Below, piece after piece: positions 33,187 through 42,422 of a DNA stretch of 64,000 bases. The stretch comes from CAYPTB01 sp964413535 (GTDB taxonomy: Bacteria > Planctomycetota > UBA1135 > GCA-002686595). The notes beneath the pieces are model-generated. The model saw nothing but the letters and a program-made list of their open reading frames with translations. It did not search any database and had not been told where the DNA came from. Made by a program: the position numbers and the translations under genes. The DNA is taken from NCBI GenBank assembly GCA_964413535.1, contig CAYPTB010000054.1:148787-212786 (forward strand). The letters run 5' to 3'. The stretch's first letter is position 1, and each line of letters starts with the position of its first letter.

Positions 33187-35312
33187 CGCGCCCCCTCCCC
33201 CCGCGGGACGAAATGGGCCGAGAACACGCTCACCCCGCCCGCCTCGAAGGCGCGCGCGAACCCGGCGCGCGAAAGCTTCCCCTCCACGTCGGGGTTGTAT
33301 CCGCGATCGATGGGCGTGACGAGCACCAGCACCGGCCTCTCGAGCGCCTGCATCCGGTCGAGATCCGTGCGCGAGACGTCGCCCGGCTCGCGGTAGAGCC
33401 GCGCGACCGCTTCGACGCGCCGGAGCCAGTCGCGCGCGCGCGGATCGAGGGCCTGTGAAGGACGGTCGCACCACAGGTCGATGCCCGTGAACGGCGCGGC
33501 CTCGTGCCCCTGGAGGTTCGCCCGAGGATCCGTGAAGACGTGGGCGCCGAAGGCCGTCGCGCGCTCGGCTGCGACGTCGACGATCAGCACGGGAGCCGGC
33601 CGCACGCCGCTCGCTTCGCGCGCGAGCCACGCATAGGCGCTCGCCAGGTCACGCGCGTCCGCGTCCAGAGGACCCGAGGGAGCTCGCGGGCCCAGGAACA
33701 GCGGGCGCTCGACGAGCGGAGTCTCCACGCTAGAGAAAGCCGCGTAGCTCGCGAAACCGAGGGCGTTGTTCGCGAGCACGCCGACGCCGATCGCGAGGAA
33801 GGAGAGCGCTCCGAACACGCGCGCGGCGCGCCCGCCGTCCCACGCGTCGAAGATCCCCTTCGCCGCCAGGATCCCGAGGGGAACGGCGGCGAAGCGCACG
33901 AGCTTGTACTGGTTGTCGTAGGGCAGGACGATCACCGCCGCGAGCACGAGCGGCACGAAGGCAGCGACGAGCAGGAGACCGAGCACGCGCGCGTGGCCGA
34001 CGCAGTCGCCATTCGGCCTGCGCAGCGCGAACGGAAGGGGGACGAGCAGCAAGAGCACCGGCGCGACGGCGCCCCACGCGCGCTCGCCGGCGCGGCCGTC
34101 GAAGAGCGCGAGTCGCACGGCTTCACCGCCGTAGCCGCGCCCCGCTTCGAGCGCGAGCAACGCGCCGGGCAGCGCCCACAGCGCGAGGGGCACGAGGATC
34201 CGCGCGCGCAATCCCGGTGCAAGGAGGAGAGCGCTCGTGGCGACGACCGAGCACGCGATCCCGCCCAGGATCGGGTTCGCGAGCAGCGCCGCCCCGCACG
34301 ACAGCGACGTGGCCCCCACCCACGGACGAGCTCCGTGGCGCAGGGCGTGGGCCGCGCACGCGAGCGCGCCGCACGCGAGCGCGAGCGCCGTCGGATGCGA
34401 GGACGGATTGCCGAACTTGGAGAAGCCGAACGCCAAGCGCGCGTCCCATTCCCCGACCCCGGCCGAAAGGACGCGCAGGAGCTCGGTGCTCGTCGCGGGC
34501 GACCGCCAGGGGAAGCCCTCGACGATCCACAGACAGCCCCCGAGCGCGCCGAGCCCGAACACGGCGAGCACGACGCCTGTGAGCTCGCGCCGGCCTTCGC
34601 GAGCGAAGGACGCCGCCAGGAAGTAGAGCGCGAGCGGCGTGACGAAGGCGGCCCAGACGTTCGTGAGCGCGAGCGCCCGGGTGGGCGCGAGCGCGAGCGC
34701 GCGCGCGAGCAGCGCGCCCTGCGCGTGCCAGAACCAGTAGTAGGCGAGCGGCGTCCCGGCCAGGAACGGGTTGTCGGGCGGGAGATTGCGGTCGACCGCC
34801 AGGACGAGCGCCGAGTGCAGGAGCCCGTGGTGCGAGACGCGCGCCGCACTGCCCCGGAACAGGAGCAGGAGGGTGATCGCCGCGCAGGCGACGGCCAGGG
34901 CGAGGACCGCGCCGCCGGCGCGGCCGAGCGGCGGGCGGGCGACGCGGCGCCCGAGCCCGAGGAGTTGCAGCGCTCCGCAGACGGCGTAGGTCGCGGGGAC
35001 GGCCGCGGAGGAAGGCAGGGCGAGACGCAAGAGGACGTACACCCCGCTCGCGAGTACGGGCGAGAAGAGCGCGGACAGCGTCACGAGCTTCAGCAGGGAG
35101 GGCTCGACCGGCGACCAGCGCACGAGCACGGGCAGGGCGGCGCCGAACAGGAAGAGCGCGCCGCCCGAGACCAGGGCGAGCGTCTGCAGCACGGCGGAGT
35201 CCGCCGCTTGCGGCGCGGCGAACGCGCCCAGGAGCGCGCAGGCGATCAGCGCCCCGCACACGGGCGCGAGGGAGAGCTCGGCCTGCGGAGAAGGAGCCCG
35301 CGCCGACTTCAC
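33183..35312 (-). CDS. Large polytopic membrane protein (DUF2298/GT-C-like)
   Basis: 709 residues from GTG 35312, whose start overlaps the stop of the sulfatase-fold gene (GTGA). It has some fourteen or more hydrophobic segments in the first ~500 residues. A conserved-looking lumenal motif (DRNLPPDNPFLAGTPLAYYW followed by FWH) is reminiscent of membrane glycosyltransferases and of DUF2298 proteins, which also carry an aromatic YYxFxH stretch. The last ~190 residues are soluble (LIVDVAAERATAFGAHVF) and end in a beta-rich segment. Function is unknown; operon context suggests an envelope sugar or lipid transferase. Confidence 0.6.
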   Translation of the reverse strand: MKSARAPSPQAELSLAPVCGALIACALLGAFAAPQAADSAVLQTLALVSGGALFLFGAALPVLVRWSPVEPSLLKLVTLSALFSPVLASGVYVLLRLALPSSAAVPATYAVCGALQLLGLGRRVARPPLGRAGGAVLALAVACAAITLLLLFRGSAARVSHHGLLHSALVLAVDRNLPPDNPFLAGTPLAYYWFWHAQGALLARALALAPTRALALTNVWAAFVTPLALYFLAASFAREGRRELTGVVLAVFGLGALGGCLWIVEGFPWRSPATSTELLRVLSAGVGEWDARLAFGFSKFGNPSSHPTALALACGALACAAHALRHGARPWVGATSLSCGAALLANPILGGIACSVVATSALLLAPGLRARILVPLALWALPGALLALEAGRGYGGEAVRLALFDGRAGERAWGAVAPVLLLLVPLPFALRRPNGDCVGHARVLGLLLVAAFVPLVLAAVIVLPYDNQYKLVRFAAVPLGILAAKGIFDAWDGGRAARVFGALSFLAIGVGVLANNALGFASYAAFSSVETPLVERPLFLGPRAPSGPLDADARDLASAYAWLAREASGVRPAPVLIVDVAAERATAFGAHVFTDPRANLQGHEAAPFTGIDLWCDRPSQALDPRARDWLRRVEAVARLYREPGDVSRTDLDRMQALERPVLVLVTPIDRGYNPDVEGKLSRAGFARAFEAGGVSVFSAHFVPRGEGAR

Positions 35313-36853
35313 TCGGATCCTTCTCCCGCATCCGGCACGCCGCCGGCATAGCCGAGCTCGTTCAAGGCCTCGAGCCGCTCCGGCGGAACGGCGCCGCCGC
35401 CGGCGCAGGCCGGGGCAAGCCCGTGGCGCCAGGCTTCGATGCGCGCCAGCAAGTCGCGCACGACGTCCGCGTGCTCGCTCGCCACGTCGTGTCGCTCGAG
35501 CGGGTCGCGCACGACGTCGTAGAGACCGATCTCGGGGATCGGAAAGGGACCCGGCGGCGGATCGTCCGGCTCGACTCCACTCGGGTTCCACACGAGCCGC
35601 CACGCCTGCGTGCGCACGGTGAAGATGTCGCGGCCCCAGGTGGCGAACGCGTCGCGCGAGGCGAACTCCGCGCCGTCGACGAGGGGCAGGAGCGACCTTC
35701 CGCGCACCACCGGCGCCGCGCTCACGTCGAGCCAATCGAGGACGGTCGGCACGAAGTCTTGGAGCTCGACGAGCTCGCCGAACACGCGCCGCCCCGTGAG
35801 GCTCGCCGGATGGCGCAGGAAGAACGGCACGTGCAGTACGGAGTCGAACACCGACTTCGAGTGCCCGAAGTAACCGTGGCGCTCGCCGAGCTCTTCGCCG
35901 TGGTCCGCGACGAAGGCGAAGATCGAGCGCGAGAGGACGTCGACGGGCTGTTCGCTCTGCACGCCGGAGAGGATCTCGACGAAGAGCGAGACGACGTGGT
36001 CGATGCGCGCGATCTCTCCGTCGTAGAGGGCTCGCACGTGCTCGAGGTCCTGCGCTTCCCAGGGCATCGAAGCCGAGTGCGCGGCGTCGAGGAACTCGCG
36101 CGAGCCGTCGGCCGGTCCCGCGTAGGCGGGCTCGGTGAAGAGCCGCGCGTAGTCGACGCCTTCGAGCGGAGCGGGCGCGTAGGGCAGGTGCGGCCCCATG
36201 AGGTGCAGCCACAGGAAGATCGGCGGGCCGCCCTCGAGGTCGAGCTCCGCGAGCCATTCCACGGCCGCGCGGACGGCGAGCAGGTCGCGCTCGCCCGAAC
36301 GGTCCGAGTAGAAGCGCTCGAAGCCTTGCTCGATGCCGGAGTCCGGGACCAGCAACGGATTGGTCGTGAAGGCGCCGGTGGCGAACCCGGCGTCCTTCAG
36401 GGTCTCGGCCAGCGTCGTCACCTCGGTGCACAGGAGCTCCTGGTTCTCGAAAGCCCCGTGCTCGAGCGGAGCGAGCCCCGTGAAGAGCGTGGCGATCGAG
36501 GGAAAGGTCATGCCGCGCGGAGCCAAGGCGCGTGCGAAAACGACGCCTTCGGCGGCGAGCTCGTCGAGGCTCTTGCGCGCTGCCGGGACCGTTCCCAACA
36601 CCTCCCCGACGCCGGCCAGATCGGAGGTCGCGCGCGCGTGCCCGAAGGCCGACATGCGGTCGGCCCGCAGCGTGTCGACCGTCACGAGGATCAAGTTGCG
36701 TGGCGGAGTCCCGGCGCGCTTCGTCGGGCCGCAAGCGCCGAGCGAGAAGCTCGCCGCCAAGACGAAGGCGACGGCGTTCGCCCCGATCTCGAGCGTGGCG
36801 CGCGGCGGGAACCGCGGGGGCGAGCGTTCCTCGCGCGTGACCTGCGCCGGCAT
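35309..36853 (-). CDS. Sulfatase-fold lipoprotein (alkaline phosphatase superfamily)
   Basis: 514 residues from ATG 36853. The N-terminal signal ends in a lipobox (SLGAC, Cys41). The fold shows VTVDTLRADR near residue 58 (metal Asp60), and FVADHGEELGE for the second metal pair. Where true sulfatases have Cys/Ser-x-Pro-x-Arg, this protein has TFPS (Thr116), so a formylglycine nucleophile is not possible; Thr is the nucleophile in LtaS- and EptA-type phospho-transferases. A phospho-group transferase or phosphodiesterase acting at the cell surface is therefore at least as likely as a sulfatase. It is the first gene of a translationally coupled three-gene operon and is divergent from a GT39-like gene about 50 bp away. 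Confidence 0.85.
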   Translation of the reverse strand: MPAQVTREERSPPRFPPRATLEIGANAVAFVLAASFSLGACGPTKRAGTPPRNLILVTVDTLRADRMSAFGHARATSDLAGVGEVLGTVPAARKSLDELAAEGVVFARALAPRGMTFPSIATLFTGLAPLEHGAFENQELLCTEVTTLAETLKDAGFATGAFTTNPLLVPDSGIEQGFERFYSDRSGERDLLAVRAAVEWLAELDLEGGPPIFLWLHLMGPHLPYAPAPLEGVDYARLFTEPAYAGPADGSREFLDAAHSASMPWEAQDLEHVRALYDGEIARIDHVVSLFVEILSGVQSEQPVDVLSRSIFAFVADHGEELGERHGYFGHSKSVFDSVLHVPFFLRHPASLTGRRVFGELVELQDFVPTVLDWLDVSAAPVVRGRSLLPLVDGAEFASRDAFATWGRDIFTVRTQAWRLVWNPSGVEPDDPPPGPFPIPEIGLYDVVRDPLERHDVASEHADVVRDLLARIEAWRHGLAPACAGGGAVPPERLEALNELGYAGGVPDAGEGSE

Positions 36854-36902
36854 GCGCGGCATTCTACGCCTTGGTGGGCGTCGGTCCCCCGCCTCGCATT
36901 CG

Positions 36903-39041
36903 ATGTCGACGAGCGCAGAAGGCACGACCTCGGCGGAGCCTCGACCGGCGGGCGCGGCGGTGACTCCGCTGTGGCGCGATCGACGCGTTCGACTGCTGCT
37001 CCTCTTCGCCCTGATCCTGCGCGTCGTCGTGGCGCTCGACCTGTGGGCGAACGACCCGCTCACGCGCGTCCTGATCTCGGACCCCGCCTACTACGACGCG
37101 TGGGCGCGCGCGCTGGCCGCGGGCGAGCCGTTCCACGCGGGCCGCGCTTATTGGCTCCCGCCGCTCTATCCGCACGCGTTGGGACTCCTGTATCGGGTGA
37201 CCGGAGGCGCGCTCCACGCGACGATCGCGGTTCAACTCGGCGTCGGCCTCGTGACGACGGCGCTCGTCGTGCTCCTGTGCGAGCGCGTCGCCGGCAGGCG
37301 CGCCGCGCTCTTCGCCGGCTCGGCGTGGACGCTGTATGCGCCGGTCGTGTTCCTGGAGACGCGCTTGCTGGGAGTCGCTGCGGCGCTCCTGCCGTGCGCC
37401 GGCGCGCTCGTCCTGCTCGCGCGCGCCGCGGACTCCGAGCGTGGTCGACGGGGGCTCGCCGCCAGCGGCGCGGGCTTCTTGTGCGGCATCGGCTCGCTCG
37501 CCCACCCCAACCTACTCCTCTGCGCCCCCGCCGCGGCGCTCGCGCTGCTCGCCGGTCGAGCCCAGGGCGGCTTCGGAACCCGAACTCGCCTGGCGTTGGG
37601 GTTGCTCCTCGGTCTCGGCCTCGGCGTGAGCCCGAGCGCGCTGCGCAACCAGCGCGCGTCGGGCGAATGGATCCCGGTCACGGCCAACGGCGGGATCAAC
37701 TTCTGGTTCGGCAACAACGAGCAGGCGCGCGGAACGTTCCATGCGCCGGGCCCGGAGTGGGGAGAGATCACCGCGCAGCGCGACGTCGCGCTCGCGCTCG
37801 CGACGCGCTCGAGCGGCGCGACGGACCCGCTGTCGGACGCGGAAGCGTCGGACTACTGGTTCGCGCGCGGACGGCGGTGGATCGCGCGGCATCCGGGCGA
37901 CGCCGCGCGGCTGTGGTCGAAGAAGCTCGCAGACACGCTCTCCTCGACCGAGTTCGACGTCCAGTACTTCCTTCCGGCTTCCTGGCGCTCGGCACGGACG
38001 CTGCGGATCGCGTGCGTTCCCTTCGGTCTCCTGCTCGCGCTGGGCGCGCTCGGCTTCACGCGCGACGTGCGCGCGCGCGGTCTATTGAGCGCGTGGGTCG
38101 CGGCCGGGATCGCGGGCTCACTCCTCTACTTCACGTACTCGCGCTTCCGCCTGCCGTTCCTCTTGGCTTGGATGCCCTTCGTCGGGGCCGGAGCCGCGCG
38201 CTTCGTCGACGCCCTGCGCGGCCGCCGGGAGCTCGGCCTCGTGCGCTCGGTGGTCGCGCTCGCGCTGTTGGCGCAATCGTTCGTGCCCTTCGAGGGCGAC
38301 TACCCGCGCCACCTACTCGCCAACTCCTCGGTCGACGCGGCGGTGGCGTGGCGCACGCTCGGCGATCCCGTTCGCGCGCGCGCGCTCCTCGAGGAGACCC
38401 TGCGCGAGGTGCCGATCCACCCCAAGGCCCTGGTCGAGCTCGGAAAGCTCGAGCTCCTCGCGGGCGACGAACGCGCGGCGCGACAGCGCTTCGCCGTCGC
38501 CTGGTCCATGCCGGGCGCGTATCCGGATGCTCTGCTCCACCTCTCGCGCCTGGAGCGGACGGCGTCGGACCCGAGCGTGCGCGACACGAGCGCGGCCTTC
38601 GCACGCCTCACGGCGTGGCTCGACGGCGCGAACGACGTCGATCCGTTCTGGTCCGCCGCGAAGGTCGAGCTGGGAGGGCTCCTCCTCGCGCGCGGGGACG
38701 AAGCCGAGGCCGCGCGACACTTCGCGGAAGCATGGTCGGCGGGCGGCGCGAACGTCGACGCCCTGTACCAGCTCGCCGGACTCGAGCTCCGCGCCACCCG
38801 AGCCGACGTACGTGATCCACGATCCGCGACCGCGCGCCTGCGAGCTTGGCTCGCCCGGGCTCCGAGGAGCCACGCCTTCCGCTCAGAGATCGAGGTCCTG
38901 CTCGCGGCGGGACTGTTCGATCGTCCCGACCTCGAGGTGCGCCCCGGCGAAGCGCGCGAGCTCGCGTCGGGCGTCCTGGAGCGCGAGCCCGCGAACGAAG
39001 CCGCGCGCATCGTCCTGAAGGAGCTCGACCGCCGGGATTAG
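36903..39041 (+). CDS. Glycosyltransferase family 39-like membrane protein with C-terminal TPR region
   Basis: 712 residues from ATG 36903. About ten membrane helices occupy residues 25-470; the first periplasmic loop has SDPAYYDAWARAL, the kind of acidic loop used by dolichyl-phosphate-type mannosyltransferases (GT39/ArnT group), and a later loop reads GEWIPVTANGGINFWFGNN. The last ~220 residues form several TPR-like helical repeats (ARALLEETLREVPIHPKALV and following units). TPR tails on such enzymes are known in bacteria but the substrate is unknown. It is divergent from the sulfatase-fold operon, so the two transcription units probably share a control region and an envelope role. Confidence 0.78.
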   Translation: MSTSAEGTTSAEPRPAGAAVTPLWRDRRVRLLLLFALILRVVVALDLWANDPLTRVLISDPAYYDAWARALAAGEPFHAGRAYWLPPLYPHALGLLYRVTGGALHATIAVQLGVGLVTTALVVLLCERVAGRRAALFAGSAWTLYAPVVFLETRLLGVAAALLPCAGALVLLARAADSERGRRGLAASGAGFLCGIGSLAHPNLLLCAPAAALALLAGRAQGGFGTRTRLALGLLLGLGLGVSPSALRNQRASGEWIPVTANGGINFWFGNNEQARGTFHAPGPEWGEITAQRDVALALATRSSGATDPLSDAEASDYWFARGRRWIARHPGDAARLWSKKLADTLSSTEFDVQYFLPASWRSARTLRIACVPFGLLLALGALGFTRDVRARGLLSAWVAAGIAGSLLYFTYSRFRLPFLLAWMPFVGAGAARFVDALRGRRELGLVRSVVALALLAQSFVPFEGDYPRHLLANSSVDAAVAWRTLGDPVRARALLEETLREVPIHPKALVELGKLELLAGDERAARQRFAVAWSMPGAYPDALLHLSRLERTASDPSVRDTSAAFARLTAWLDGANDVDPFWSAAKVELGGLLLARGDEAEAARHFAEAWSAGGANVDALYQLAGLELRATRADVRDPRSATARLRAWLARAPRSHAFRSEIEVLLAAGLFDRPDLEVRPGEARELASGVLEREPANEAARIVLKELDRRD

Positions 39042-39054
39042 GTCGGGGGCCGTC

Positions 39055-39375
39055 TCACGGCGAGCTCTCCGCGCGCAGCCACGCCAAGTACTTCGCTTCC
39101 ACCGAAGCCGGCGCAATGGCGATGCACTCGGGCACGGCGTAGGGGTGCAGATCCGCGAGCGCCGCCTCGAGCGCTTCGACGCGCGTGGCCACGGTCTTCG
39201 CGATCAGGAGCACCTCCGCGTCGTCGCGTACTTCCCCCTCCCAGCGGTAGATGCTCCGTACCCCGCGGACGACGTTGACGCAAGCGGCGAGCTTGCGCGC
39301 CACGAGCTCGCGGGCGATGCGCACGGCGTTCCCTTCGTCCGGCGCCGTCACGAAGATCATTCGCGCGTCTTCCAT
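39055..39375 (-). CDS. cutA: CutA family divalent cation tolerance protein
   Basis: 106 residues from ATG 39375; Met6 (MIFVTAPDEGNAVRIA) is an alternative. The family features are present: the N-terminal strand with VTAPDEGNAVRIAREL, AACVNVV, and YRWEGEVRDDAEVLLIAKT, with AWLRAESSP at the end. CutA trimers resemble PII signalling proteins; the link to copper tolerance in Escherichia coli is indirect and the true role is unclear. It converges with the GT39-like gene (13 bp) and is divergent from the proline dehydrogenase gene. Confidence 0.95.
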   Translation of the reverse strand: MEDARMIFVTAPDEGNAVRIARELVARKLAACVNVVRGVRSIYRWEGEVRDDAEVLLIAKTVATRVEALEAALADLHPYAVPECIAIAPASVEAKYLAWLRAESSP

Positions 39376-39460
39376 GGCTTCCTTCGCGGGAGGGTACCGC
39401 ACGGGCGCGCCGATACAATCCGCGCCCTTTCCGCCCCCCCACTCCGTTCCCCCGCCCGAC

Positions 39461-40393
39461 GTGTCCCGAAACGACGCCCCCCACGTGCCCTCGTTCCTCG
39501 AGCGCCTCGTGCTCGGAACGCTGCCATTCGTTCCAAGGCCGATCATGCGCCGCATGGCGTCGCGCTACTTCGCGGGCGAGGAGCTCGCGGACGCCATCGC
39601 CGAGCTCGGCCGGCTCCACCGAGCCGGTCACCCGGGGATCATCGACCTGCTCGGCGAGCACGTCGAGCACGAGGAAGAGGCGCGCAGGGTGCTCGTCGAG
39701 TACCGCCGTGCAGCGGACGCGGTCGCACGCGAGCACTTGGATGCCTACGTGTCCGTGAAGCCCACCCACTTCGGGCTCGCGTTGTCCGAGGAGCTCGCGT
39801 TCGAGCTGTACGACACGCTCGCCGCGCACTGCACAGAGCGCGGGCTCTTCCTGCGCGTGGAGATGGAGGACAGCCCCACCACCGACGCGACGCTGCGCTT
39901 GTTCGCACGCCTGCGCGCGCGCCACACGAACGTCGGCATCGTCCTCCAATCGCGCCTGCACCGGACGCCGGCGGACATCCGTGCGCTGCCGCCCGGTCCG
40001 GTCGACGTGCGCCTGGTGAAAGGCATCTATCTCGAGCCCGCCAAGATCGCCCACGTCGACGCGGCCGCGATCAGGCGCGCCTACTTCGACTGCGCGCTCG
40101 CGCTCTTCGAACGGGGAGCGTTCCTGGGACTGGCGACGCACGACGACGTCCTGGCGAGCGAACTGCTCGAAGCGCTGGCGACGCGCAGGATCGGGAACGA
40201 GCGCTTCGAGTTCCAGGTGCTCCTCGGCGTACGCGAACCGCTGTGGGAAACGTGGCGTCGCGCCGGGCACACCGTGCGCGTCTACGTGCCCTACGGGCCC
40301 CAGTGGCGCGCCTACAGCCTGCGCCGCATGCGCAAGAACCCCGAGCTCCTGCGCGCCATCGCGCGCAACACGCTGCGCGGTGCACGCGGATGA
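39461..40393 (+). CDS. Proline dehydrogenase family protein
   Basis: 310 residues from GTG 39461; an in-frame ATG at 39374 would overlap the divergent cutA start and adds sequence without family similarity. The FAD-binding barrel motifs are visible: YVSVKPTHFGLAL, LRVEMEDS, VRLVKGIYLEP, and the closing FEFQVLLGVR ... VRVYVPYGPQWRAYSLRRM, which carries the paired arginines that bind the proline carboxylate. It oxidises L-proline to pyrroline-5-carboxylate and is the short, monofunctional form, without the P5C dehydrogenase domain of PutA. No P5C dehydrogenase gene is adjacent. Confidence 0.9.
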   Translation: MSRNDAPHVPSFLERLVLGTLPFVPRPIMRRMASRYFAGEELADAIAELGRLHRAGHPGIIDLLGEHVEHEEEARRVLVEYRRAADAVAREHLDAYVSVKPTHFGLALSEELAFELYDTLAAHCTERGLFLRVEMEDSPTTDATLRLFARLRARHTNVGIVLQSRLHRTPADIRALPPGPVDVRLVKGIYLEPAKIAHVDAAAIRRAYFDCALALFERGAFLGLATHDDVLASELLEALATRRIGNERFEFQVLLGVREPLWETWRRAGHTVRVYVPYGPQWRAYSLRRMRKNPELLRAIARNTLRGARG

Positions 40394-40400
40394 GCGTCGC

Positions 40401-41162
40401 TCACTTCCCGACCTCCAGGCGTCGGGCCAGGATCTCGGACAGCTCGCCGGTCGCGTAGATCTTCTCCTGCGTCGCTCGGAAGTCGTAGGGCACTCGGTGC
40501 CACGTGACCTGGTGCTCCTCGATCACGGCATAGCACGCGCGCTTGTCGCCGTCGCGCGGCTGGCCGATCGAGCCCACGTTGACGAAGAACTTCTTGCCGG
40601 CTTCGAGCGGCAGCGTGAGGGTCTCGGCTCCGTCGAGCGAATGGAAACGCAGGTCCTCGTCGTGCAGGCCGGGGTGGTGCGTGTGCCCCGCCACCGCGAT
40701 CGTCTCGAACGAGGCGAAGACGGCGCGCAGTTTGTCCGGGTTGAGAATCCCGTCCGTGCTGAGCACGTATTCGCGGACGGGGTTGCGGGGTGACCCGTGC
40801 ACGAACAGGAAGCGCCCCTCGCGCCGCTTGAGCGGCAATCCCTTCAGCCACGCCCAGCGCGCCTTCTTGTCGTTCGAGCTCCACCAACTCGGACGCATTC
40901 GACGACGGGTGTAGTCGATCGCGCCGCGCGCGTGCGAGTTGAAGTCGGACGCGTCGCGGAAGAGCGCCTCGTCGTGGTTGCCCATCAGGCACCAGGCTGC
41001 GTGCCCGCGCACGAGGTCGACGCAGAACTCCGGATCGGGGCCGTAGCCGATGACGTCGCCCAGGCAAGCGATCTGCTCGACGTCCTGCCCCTGGATGTGG
41101 TCGAAGACCGCCTCGAGGGCCTCGCGGTTCGAATGCAGGTCGGAGATGACGGCGAGCCTCAC
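40401..41162 (-). CDS. Metallophosphoesterase family protein
   Basis: 253 residues from GTG 41162, overlapping the nrnA stop by four bases (GTGA). All metal motifs are present: SDLHSN (Asp8, His10), GDVIGYGPDPEF, GNHDEALF and AGHTHHPGLHD. It belongs to the YfcE/diadenosine-tetraphosphatase-like group. Coupled translation with NrnA, which degrades nanoRNA and pAp, suggests a role in nucleotide or RNA turnover, but no substrate can be read from the sequence. It is cytoplasmic. Confidence 0.9.
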   Translation of the reverse strand: MRLAVISDLHSNREALEAVFDHIQGQDVEQIACLGDVIGYGPDPEFCVDLVRGHAAWCLMGNHDEALFRDASDFNSHARGAIDYTRRRMRPSWWSSNDKKARWAWLKGLPLKRREGRFLFVHGSPRNPVREYVLSTDGILNPDKLRAVFASFETIAVAGHTHHPGLHDEDLRFHSLDGAETLTLPLEAGKKFFVNVGSIGQPRDGDKRACYAVIEEHQVTWHRVPYDFRATQEKIYATGELSEILARRLEVGK

Positions 41163-42163
41163 CTCGCGCCCCCGAAGAGCTCGAGGCCGGCCACTACCGC
41201 GGCCAGGACCGCGCGCTTCACGTCCGCGAGCGAGCCTGCGATGGTTGCGCCGGAGGCCTTCTTGTGTCCGCCGCCTCCGAACCGCCGGGCGATGGCGTTG
41301 ACGTCGAAATCGGTCTTGCTCCGCAGAGACAGCTTGCAACCGCCCTCCGGGAGCTCGCGCAGGTAGACGACGACCTCGACCGCCTCGACCGCGCGCAGGA
41401 CGTCCAGCGCCAAGTCGCTGTCGACGTGCTCGGAGACGTGCGCCATGGACGACGGCAGGTCGACGACGACGATGCGGTTCTCCCCGTGGAACTCGGCGCG
41501 GGCGAGCATGGACGACAACATTCCCGGCTGCTCCGGGGCTTGCCGCTGGTGGAGCGCGCGATAGACCTCGAACGGCTTCACGCCCCGTCGGACGAGATGG
41601 GCGGCGACCTGGAGCGTCTCTTCGTCGGTATTGCTGTACTTGAACCAGCCCGTGTCGCTCGCGATGGACGTGAAGATGGCCGCCGCGGCGAGCGGATCGA
41701 GCTCGCTGCCGAGGGCCCTCGCGATGCGATGCACGAGCAGGCCGGTCGCCGAGGCCGAGACGTCGACGAAGGCGTGGTCCCACCACTCGTCACCGAGATG
41801 AATGTGGTGGTCGACGACGAGCTTGCTGCTGGCTGCGGCTGCGAGTCCCTCGCCGAGTTCGCCGCAGCGCGAGAGCTCGGAGATGTCGAGCAGGACGCAC
41901 ACGTCGTGATCGGGGACCGGGCCTCCGCCATAGACTCCGTATTCAAGCCCGTCGGTGAAGAAGTCGAAGCGTTGATCGAGCCGGTCGGGGTTCAGGATGC
42001 GCACGTCCTTGCCGCGAGCGAGGAGGATGCGCGCCAGCGCCGCTTGGGCCCCGATGCCGTCGCCGTCCGGCCGGACGTGGCTCGCGAGCAAGAAGCTCTG
42101 GGCGCCGGCGAGCACCTCCACGGCCGCGCGCTGGGTTGCATCGAGCACGTTGACTTGAGGCAT
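41159..42163 (-). CDS. nrnA: DHH-family oligoribonuclease / pAp phosphatase NrnA
   Basis: 334 residues. DHH-family motifs are intact: HVRPDGDGIGA near the start, VCVLLDIS, VVDHHIHLGD, and DHHA1-domain GGGGHKKASGATI at the end. NrnA removes nucleotides from short RNA oligomers and dephosphorylates 3'-phosphoadenosine-5'-phosphate. It is the first gene of a coupled pair with the metallophosphoesterase. The following upstream gap (42164-42422) shows no gene. Confidence 0.92.
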   Translation of the reverse strand: MPQVNVLDATQRAAVEVLAGAQSFLLASHVRPDGDGIGAQAALARILLARGKDVRILNPDRLDQRFDFFTDGLEYGVYGGGPVPDHDVCVLLDISELSRCGELGEGLAAAASSKLVVDHHIHLGDEWWDHAFVDVSASATGLLVHRIARALGSELDPLAAAAIFTSIASDTGWFKYSNTDEETLQVAAHLVRRGVKPFEVYRALHQRQAPEQPGMLSSMLARAEFHGENRIVVVDLPSSMAHVSEHVDSDLALDVLRAVEAVEVVVYLRELPEGGCKLSLRSKTDFDVNAIARRFGGGGHKKASGATIAGSLADVKRAVLAAVVAGLELFGGAR

Positions 42164-42422
42164 CGCGGAAAAGATACCCGAGAGGCTCGTGGCCGCGTAC
42201 GGCTCGCTCTCCGTCTGCGGTCTTTCATGGGATCGGCCGCCGTGGAGTCAACCGCCGATGTCGGCGGCGCCGGGACCTCGACATGAATCGAATCCTGCGT
42301 CATCGCCCGTCTGCGAAGCGCGAGCGAGGGGTGCACGTGCCCCGCTGCCGGTGAGTGAGACCTGTGTTCCGCGAGCCGAGGCGGGGGTTCGCACGGGCGC
42401 GCATTCGTGCTGCACAGCCCCC

